From NCBI GenBank assembly GCA_023079485.1, contig CM041084.1, forward strand, positions 126,270,292-126,334,291: a DNA stretch of 64,000 nt, written 5' to 3'. Each line of letters begins with the position of its first letter. Positions within the stretch are counted from its first letter, which is position 1. Origin of the DNA: Archilochus colubris (taxonomy: Eukaryota; Chordata; Aves; Apodiformes; Trochilidae). This document shows, in pieces, positions 50,901 through 59,900 of the stretch. Made by a program: the position numbers and the translations under genes. The notes below the pieces were generated by a model. That model made no database searches, had not been told where the DNA came from, and saw nothing but the letters and a program-made list of their open reading frames with translations.

Positions 50901-53900
50901 TTCTTTTGAAGGAAACTGTGAACCAACTTCAGTCCCTCCAGAGCTCCCTGGAATGTGCCATGGAAACCACGGAGGAGCAGACTCGCCAGGAGAGGTGAGA
51001 CAGCACTGAAGGTGTGAGGAGAGGGATCCCTGTGGATCTCCAAGACTGTTTCACATGTCACCTATCAACCATGAGAGGGAATTTTTACAAGGGCAGGTAG
51101 TGATAGGACAAGGGGTAATGGTTAGATATTAGGAAGAAACTCTACTGTCAGGGTGGTGAGACATTGGCCCAGGTTGCCCAGAGAAGCTACTTCTGCCCCC
51201 TCTCTGGAAGCACTCAAGGCCAGGTTGGATGAGGCTTTGGTCTAGTGGGAGGTGTCTCTGGCCATGGCAAGGTGGTTTGGAACTAGGTGACCTTTAAGGT
51301 CCCTTGCAACCCAAACAATTCTATCAGTCTATGATAAATAAGGATACACATTTTAGTCCAAACAGGAACTCTCTAAAAGGATTTTTTTTTCTGAAACTGA
51401 GTACAAACAGGTTCCAATGTGCTCTTGGGGTGCGTTGAATGTAGAACAATGTTGTTCCATCCAATGTTGCTCTGACTTCTTTTTAAATCCATGCACTATT
51501 TAATATCAATTGCAGAGAGACCAGACCACTGTAATGTGAACATATATGAAATGACTAAGACCACTGACTGTATCCTTGTTTGTTTCTTCCACTTTTATAA
51601 CTTTTATTTTTCATTCCTGGGTGTACAATGAACCCAGTGTTAAGAGGAGAAATAGCCAGGCTCTTTCTTGTTACAATTTCTTCCTGGAACATAGAGCCAT
51701 CCTGCTGGCTAACATCTAACCCTAGGAATTCTCAGTCACATGGGTAACCCACCTCAGTCCAAGAGGTTTAGCTGAAATGAACATTTGATCTTGATCAAGG
51801 AACAAAATATTTTTGGTTTTATGAATTTGTTGTCCACAGTATGCTACTACTAAAGATGAAAAGGGAAAGCTGTTGTGTTTCATGGACATAGATCTCAACA
51901 CTTCATATTTTAAAATGCATTGCTTTTTCATTCCTCCTTTTGGAAGTGTCATTGTCCTGTTTCTTTGCTGTTACTTATGAGATCTCTGAAGCAGACGAAT
52001 ATTACATTAGGGTTCTGTGCCTACCAGCTTGACTGCAGGAATCAATCAGGTTCTGAAAGGCTGAGGTTGCAGTAAGTGTGCACAGTAGTTATATACCTCC
52101 ATTCATCTATAGATGTTTGCAGGTTCCCCACACAACCCATGGGAGAGAAAGAGGTCTTGGTCAGTTCAGAGCTGAAACCTAACTTAGCTGCTCCTACATC
52201 TTCTAGAGTAATCACTGACTTCTTCTCTGACCTGCCTCTTATGAGGGCCTTTCCAGAAATAAAGTCTAGACAGAGCACCTGAGTACCTCAAAGTGCTCTC
52301 TTAGGTCTGTAGAATGGGGTGATATGAACATCCCTTTTGCTGCCAGCTTTCTTATCCTCACTGACTGTCTGGTAGAACATTGTGGAGACTTCTTTCTCCA
52401 GTTTTATCAGTACATTTGTTAAGAAATATCCTCTTACATGTTGAATTGTGGCAAAGAAAATGAGAAAGAAGTGTGACACTGCCCCATCTGCACCATTTTC
52501 TGAGGTAGCAATGAGAAAGGCAGGCAAACTCAGCACTTTATAGTTATTTAGGAGAAAATTAGTTCCTCGTGCAGATGTCCCTATGTAAAATCATCTTCAG
52601 TTATGCTTAACTTAAGCTGGGCAAGCTGTGGGAATCAAAATCCCTTCAAGACACTCATAAACTAATTCAAGAGTGCTCACTTTAGGGAAGGGATGTAATT
52701 TGGCTTACAGTGAAGGGATTTTATGCTGCAGAAAATACCATCCTAAAACATCTCCTTAATATACTTTGTGAATTTATGGTGAGCCTTCCTTCAGCACTTC
52801 AGGAGGCTGGAGAGCTTTCCAAAGCAGTGACCTGGAAATTATTTACTGAACTGTTTAGACTACTGTCTAGTTTTCTTTGCAACCACTCATCTAACCAACT
52901 GTTCAAAACTAACCATAGTCCTGGTCCTTCCCTGCTCTCCAGGAGGAACCAAACAGAAACAGACTTCAGTCCTCACACAAACTTTCAATCTTCAAAGCCA
53001 TAAATCATTTTTGTATCTGCTGTATTTCAGAAACATCACAGAATCATAAATGTGGGTCGGAAGGGACCTCTGATGGTCATCCATTTAAAGCCCTTGCATT
53101 CAGTAGGATCATCCAATGGAGTCCATCCATTGTTAGCTAATTCTCATTGTTTTTTCTTCCTTATTAACAAATAGAAGTTGCTTTTTATTTTTTCTTCCTT
53201 TAACCTGAGGGATCAATGTTTAAAGTTCATATCTCACTTTTAGCTGTTCTTGTGACCCCATTTCCTTTGCAGAGATGCTACAAAATTCCAGTCAGTGCAG
53301 AACAGGTATGAAAGTTTGCTTAGGCCAGATCAGGTTTACTTTAGCTTAACCTCCCCCCTTTTTTTTTCCTTTCTTTTTTTTTTTTTCCACTTGTCTCACA
53401 GCTAGCAACCTAAACACAACTATTTAGTAATAGTAAAAATATGGAAAATAATTGAGTGGAATCAACCAGTATTTCTCATTTTTTTAATTCAAAAAGAAAC
53501 ATACAAGCACATTCATTTTTTGAGACCCAAAAGAGAGGAGCTCTCCCACACATTTTACCTTATGTAGTCTCCTGTGTTTTTGTGCAGACAAGGTCCAACA
53601 AAACCAGAAGTGCTCTCAATTCAATGGCCAGGAAAACGCTCAGCTCGAAGGCTTCAGAGGAACAACAGCCTGTCGCTGAAGAGCCCTAATTTTAGCACAG
53701 GTACTGTTTTTCACATTTTAAAGATATTTAAAGCACATGAATGCACAAACAGATGGGGAAAAATATGCTTATACCTTTCCCTCAAACATTTAATTTGACA
53801 TAGTAACTAACTCAGATACTTCACTGACAGAAATCAGTCTTCAGTTTAGTATAGAAGGTATGAGCTGAGACTGTAAGGAAGATAAATATATACACATAGC

Positions 53901-56900
53901 TCTGAAATGGTAAAAAGTAAATACATAATCATGGGCCAAACTGTGGTATCATTTTGGGGCCACAGATTGATTCTTTAAAAGAAAGAAAATAAATCAAATA
54001 GTCAAAATCATGTTTTCCTTTAGTTACGCTTAAATGAATATTGAACTAGTTGCAGCATAATTTTCAAGAAGCAAAATAAATTTCAAGCTAAGATAAACCT
54101 TTTCAGAAAATAAATTAATACACTATCTTCCCATATTTAGTAACATTTTATAAATGTTGATTATTTATGTTTTCAAAGGTAGGATTGAGGAAGACAGCCA
54201 CTGGATGACCCAAATAAACAGACTCCAAAAGCTGATTGACAGGCTGGAAAAGAAGGTGTGTGGGGTTTTTTTCATGTGTTTGTTGTCTTATTTTCAGTAA
54301 AGCAATTCTTACACCACAAATAAGTTCAGTATCCCAGTGGCAGTCTATCCAATCAATACTGAGTGAATCATCACCTAAGGGACCTAACACTCATTAAATG
54401 CCTACATATTCCTCTCATCACCTTCTTTTCCTATTTCATGAGAGCATGACCCAGGTTTCCCAAGCTCCCCTTTCCCCTTCCTGTCACCGCAAATCCAACT
54501 TCTGTAAAGATCAGAAAAGTCATAATATTCTATGACTGGAGATGTTATTGGATTTAGTTATGTTTGTTTTGGAGAACATAGGACAAGCCTTTCTTTTTTA
54601 GGGTGTTTTTTCCTCTTCCTCTCCAGACTTTCTCACTAAAGCTTGACAGAAAGTTTTATTTCCCCATCAAAAAATATGAATGTATTAAGATATAAACACT
54701 TTCCTAGTAAGTTGAGTTCAACCAAAAGCTGATGCAAATCCCACCATCCCTCCTGGGAGCCATGGGACCTGCCCCAGCTCTAGGGCTGCACGAGCCCTCA
54801 GGTCCCTGAGACTGCCTGTGGTTCCCACACCAAAGCAGAGCCCTCTGGGAGTCTGACAAATGACCTGTCTGATCCAATAATGATAATAAGCCTTCCTGGG
54901 CCTTGTAAAAAACCAAGTAACATCTGTCTATACAGAAAATAAATATTTCTTTCATTTCCGATGAGATTTGTTACTACCCGAGGTTTTAAAGTTGGCTTCT
55001 GTCCATGTGTGGTGTGGTGACTTTTTTTTTTTTTTTTTTTTTTTAATAAGAAAGAGCAGAAGAAAAAGTGAGGTATAAATTCATGTGTTGTTCTCTACAT
55101 GAAGTGCCCCTACTGAGGGACAGACAGGTAGTTTCCAGTAGCTGCTAAAGGAGTGTCTAAATTCAGTGTATTTTGGGACCCAGGGTATTTCTTCCTCCTG
55201 GTCTCCTAGAGGCTTTCTGTTTAAATGCTCTCAGCCCAGGAGCTGCTCCAGTCCCAGTTCAGCTGTTGTTGTGCCTCTCTGCAGGTGTCACCAGTGCTGG
55301 GGCTGTGCCTGTGCCCCAAAGACATGGATACACACACACTAGCATGGGTGTCTTCTCCCACACCCACAGGTAGAGAGGCAGCACTCAAGAAAACATGAAC
55401 ATGCACAACCTGATCCTGTTCTTTCCTTCCAGATGATCAGGGTGGGAATTCCACTGTTGAAAGCTATCAAATCCATCAAATGTCTGCAGCTGGACCCGTG
55501 CCCCTTACCTAAGCACTGGATCAGGCCTTGGATCCTGGCAGACAAGTGTTTCCTCCTATTCATTCCCTAATCCAGTTTGAGTTCAGTAGCAAATTATACA
55601 CCTAGAAAATAATTAAGGAAAGCCTTTAAGAAGAAGACAGAATGAACAGTGGTAACCTGGCACAGGGATCAGCAAGACAAGCATGTTGACCTTTCTCTGC
55701 CATTGCTTCCTCTCAAATGAACAAGCCTCTCCTAATTATCTTTCCCCTGTGGTCCCAGTTTGGGCACCAAAAGTTGGTATTTCTGTTACCTCAGCCTTAT
55801 AACTGCTTAGCTGCATTTTTCATACGGTCACCCCCAGCACTGCCAGCCTTGAGAGACTCTGCTCCTGAAAAGGAGCTCGGTGCTCCCTTCAGTTATCCCT
55901 GAGGTCGGATGGGCTCTCGCATTGCTTCTCCTTAACCAGCTGTGAAATTTGGTCATTCCCTGTGGCACTGTATGTAACTTCTGTCAGCTTTTCATTCTAT
56001 TCCTTGCTATGCTCAGCAGCTCCTCGTGGTCAGTTCAGTTCATTAAGCCTCTGGCCAGGGCATAATCATCTGCATGAACAGAACAGCTTCATCTCAGAGG
56101 TCACTTCTGCATGAGGAAACAACTGCATAGCAGTTGCCACATTAATGACATTTTAGTAGCAACCCGATTTTTGCAGAATAGCTCTAAATTGGGTTTTCAA
56201 ATGTCAAAGTCTGTCATGAAATCTAACTCTCACTTTTGGTCCAACTTTAGTCCCAGCTTTGCTTTGGAAGCAGGAGCTCATTGGCCTGACACACTTATCT
56301 CCCAATATGGACTGATACCAAAGGAAGTTTCAGACTGAAAAGAATGTTACTGAAAAAAGAAACATGGCACACAGTAATGATGCACACATTACAGAAAACA
56401 GAACTGTTTCGTAGTAAATAAACTTACAAAAAGGATGTTATAAAATTATGGATAAATGTCAGAGAACCTCAGTTTGAAAAGGAGCTCAGTGCCAAAAAGA
56501 AACAGTAACAGAGCATAAACCTTCCATAATTATCCCCTATATTTTATATTTTATGTATATAAAATTTATCAATATGGTCCAAGGTAACATTAAAATTCAT
56601 TTTGTTTTGGATCCGTGAGATAAAGCCCAACCGTAGAAGGGTTGGACGCAAGCAAAAGCTTTTATTTGACAATTGACACAAGCAACATGATAGAGCCAGA
56701 TAAGAGAAGAGAGAAGTGGGACAGAAAAAGGGCAAGAAAGTGGGAAGAAAGAATGAGAGAGAGTCACCACCAGGAGTTCAGCTACGCAGGGAGTTTCTTC
56801 AAGATGGCGCTGATCCCGGATGGGTCCGATGTGAGATGGTGATGGGTCAAGAGATGACAAAGCGAGGTGGCCAGAGTGGCCATCTTATACCCCCAAAGTT

Positions 56901-59900
56901 CCTTTTGTTCCAAAGGGGCTGCTGTCCATCAACTGCTGCAGGAGCCAGGTTCATTGGCATCAGGGCCATTGCAGACAGGCTGCTTGGAGGGGGGGCTTCC
57001 GCAGAAGGGTGCAGCCCCCCCACCCATTCATCCATTCTTATCTCCTTCCAGGCATCATGTTACAGGCATGTTTGTTACAACAGAGGGTGTGTCCACACAG
57101 ACAGAACCCCTTAAGATGGATGTAGCTGTTCAGGCCTCTGGCTGCGCAGAGTGTTTGAGCCTAGTGCTAGCATCCGAGGACAGTGTCTGCGTGAGATGCG
57201 AGCAGGTGAATGACCTCCTGAGTACAGACAATATTGAGTCAGACAATGCCTGATGAGGACTATGTGCCAGTGCTTGCATTCTCTGAGCTCATAGCAAGCT
57301 GTCTGTAAGACTCCCCTCATCTATTTAGTCATGCCCTGTCTAATGACATAATATTAGTAAAGAACTAGCATAGATTATTTTTAACTTCTTGAGGGGGGTA
57401 GCAAGTTATTAATCAGTGGTTCCTACTGGAAAACTGAATGATTGATTTAGTGTTTTCTAACTCTTCTGCTGTCTTCTGTCAAAGCTGAATTTCACCATGA
57501 ATCAGTCTTCTAAGTCATCTTTTTTTCTCAAGTTCTACAATTACATACACAGGAAAAAAGAAATTATTTTATTACTAACATAAGAGAAGATTTGCAGTAC
57601 AATGCAAGTCACTCCTATCCTCTTTCTTAAGACATTTCCCTAGAAACAAATTGCACTGAAAGTATAGAGCTACCACAGGAATTTACATTTTCCCTCAGGG
57701 TTTGTTTTTGGGTTTTTTTTCTGTACTTTCTGCAGTGACAAATGAGCTATTAAAACCAGTGTAGTTTCATACTCATTTCATGCCCTTCTATGACTCTTCT
57801 GCAGGAGAGGTTCAGCTACACAGGAGTTACTGTGTGACTGCTACCTCATTCCTGTCTTGCTCTGCCACCTGCTGCTGGTGGAGGTCCCCTCGACATTTGA
57901 GTTCTTCCTGCACACCTCTTGGTTTTTCAGCAAGTACAGTACTTTTGCTTGTGAAATGTCTGCTCCCTACAGTTAATCAGTCCTCACCTAGATGCAAGTA
58001 TCCTTGCTACACAAGAATTGCTATGAGAAGCAAAGCACCACTCAGAGTGCATTTTGCTCCAGCTGTTTACTGCTAAACTCTCTTTTTTTCTGGCCTGTGG
58101 GTATTTTCCAAAATATCCATATGGCACTGGGTTAGAAGGTACTGCATGTGCCTAGCACGTAAATGATAATTTGGTGTGCATTGCTAGATGGTGTTTGCAC
58201 GAATCACCAAATCACAAAGTTCACATCCACTTTGTGTGCCACACAAGCTCTCTCACAGATGCATCTGTGCTGCTGCCCGGCCTGTCCTCAGAAGCAAGTA
58301 CAGCAGTTCAGAAACCTCATCTGAAGATCACACACATCTTTTTCAATGCTAGAAAACAGCCTCTTGCAACCATACCCACCCCCAAGGAGTTTCTTCTGTG
58401 TAAAGTTTTATGATTGCATAATAGTAGCTGATAGTTCATTTCAAATTACCATCCTTGTTCATCTCCATATTCCAAGTGAGGATTTAAGAAGATATCTGTC
58501 TTTTCTCAATTAAGTCCAGCATACATTTATGAACAAGTGGATTTATTACAAATGAAAAATCACCTGCTCAGCATTATAAATAAAACTTTGCAGAACAGCT
58601 CAGGGTGGATTTAGCCACTGAAGCATGCAAGACTCTGCACATAATGCATGTGTTTGGTTTACAGAAAACAAAGAAGGGATTTAATTTCAACTTCTGGAGA
58701 TAAAACATAATCTAGCAATTATTAGAAAGGTAAGAGCAGACCACAGCTGGAGTATTGTCTTTTATATTTCTATTGTCTTTTCAACTGCCTCAAAGGACCT
58801 CAAGCTTGAGCCATTTGAAGAGGAAGTCTTGGAAGAAAACACAAGAGCTGTAAGTGCTTTTCAAGATAATGATTTTGACACCTACTTTTCGAATGCCAGG
58901 TATTGAGACAACAATCTCATTGGATCTTTTTTATTAAAAAATAATTTAGAAAATCTCCATCTTCGATGATTCCAGTGGTATGAATCAATTTTAGTTACCA
59001 GAAGACGTTGAGCAAGAGGCAACAAAACAAAACTTAGAATATGTGGGCAAAACTTTTGTATAATTTTTGCACTGTTTTCCACAGGTACAGTTAGCCAAAA
59101 CCTCAGCTTGCTTAGGGAGAAGTTGTCATTAATAAGATTTACCAAGTTTGGCAGCAGTGTTTATGAGGGAGTAGCTTCTCTACTCCCAGTCACCTAATGC
59201 TTCATGCATGCTTTGAATCATAATTGTAGAGTCTCTCCTCCTCCCTCCCAAAGCCACTACAGAAAACCTTAATGGGAAAGATGGAAGAGTATTTAGTGCT
59301 AAGCAATAATCAGTTATCACAATGTATAAAACCAAAATCATGACCAGAAATAAATTTACTGTTAAGTATGTTTGTGTCTCAAGATTCAGCTCAATTTTTA
59401 AAATACACTAGCATCCCTAAATTCAGGTGTTTGAACCTAATTAAATGGAAGCCAAATACACATTAAAAATAACAACAAAAAAAATCCATCAAAAACCTTG
59501 TTTTATTAGATTTTTTTATGCAATATTGCTAGACAGGTTGCTTACAATAGAGAGATAATCCATGAGATAGCAGTATCTATAAAAAGGCAGAAACAAGTCA
59601 AAAAAAGCTATACAAGAGATTTAGTTGTATTAAGAAGCATGTGTTATTTATTTAAATATTACATTAGTCAAGTTGGCAAGCTTCAATGGATGAATCAATA
59701 TGGAAACTTCTTACCTTAGCTCAAGTTGCAATCATAATCATTCAGGATCATAGAATCATAGAATAATTTGGGTTGGATAAATATGTCATCTGTACTTCCA
59801 AGTGTTCCACAGACCTGTTTATAAAGATTGTTCACTTTTTGCAGAAAGGTGGAGTGAAAAAAACCACTCTCTATACATCATTTAACATGAGCTACCTTAT

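Larger units (their letters stand above)
50995..53272 (+). other. NECAB1: NECAB1 intron 6
   Basis: Contains CR1 pieces at 51081-51335 and 53036-53110. If the 33-nt cassette exon is skipped, the intron runs on to 53587. Nothing else is recognised. Confidence 0.7.
54256..58795 (+). other. NECAB1: NECAB1 intron 8
   Basis: About 4.5 kb. It holds a T23-type run at about 55022-55044, an LTR-like block at 56602-57078 and a CR1-ORF1-like fragment at about 57079-57255. I recognise nothing else. Confidence 0.75.
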
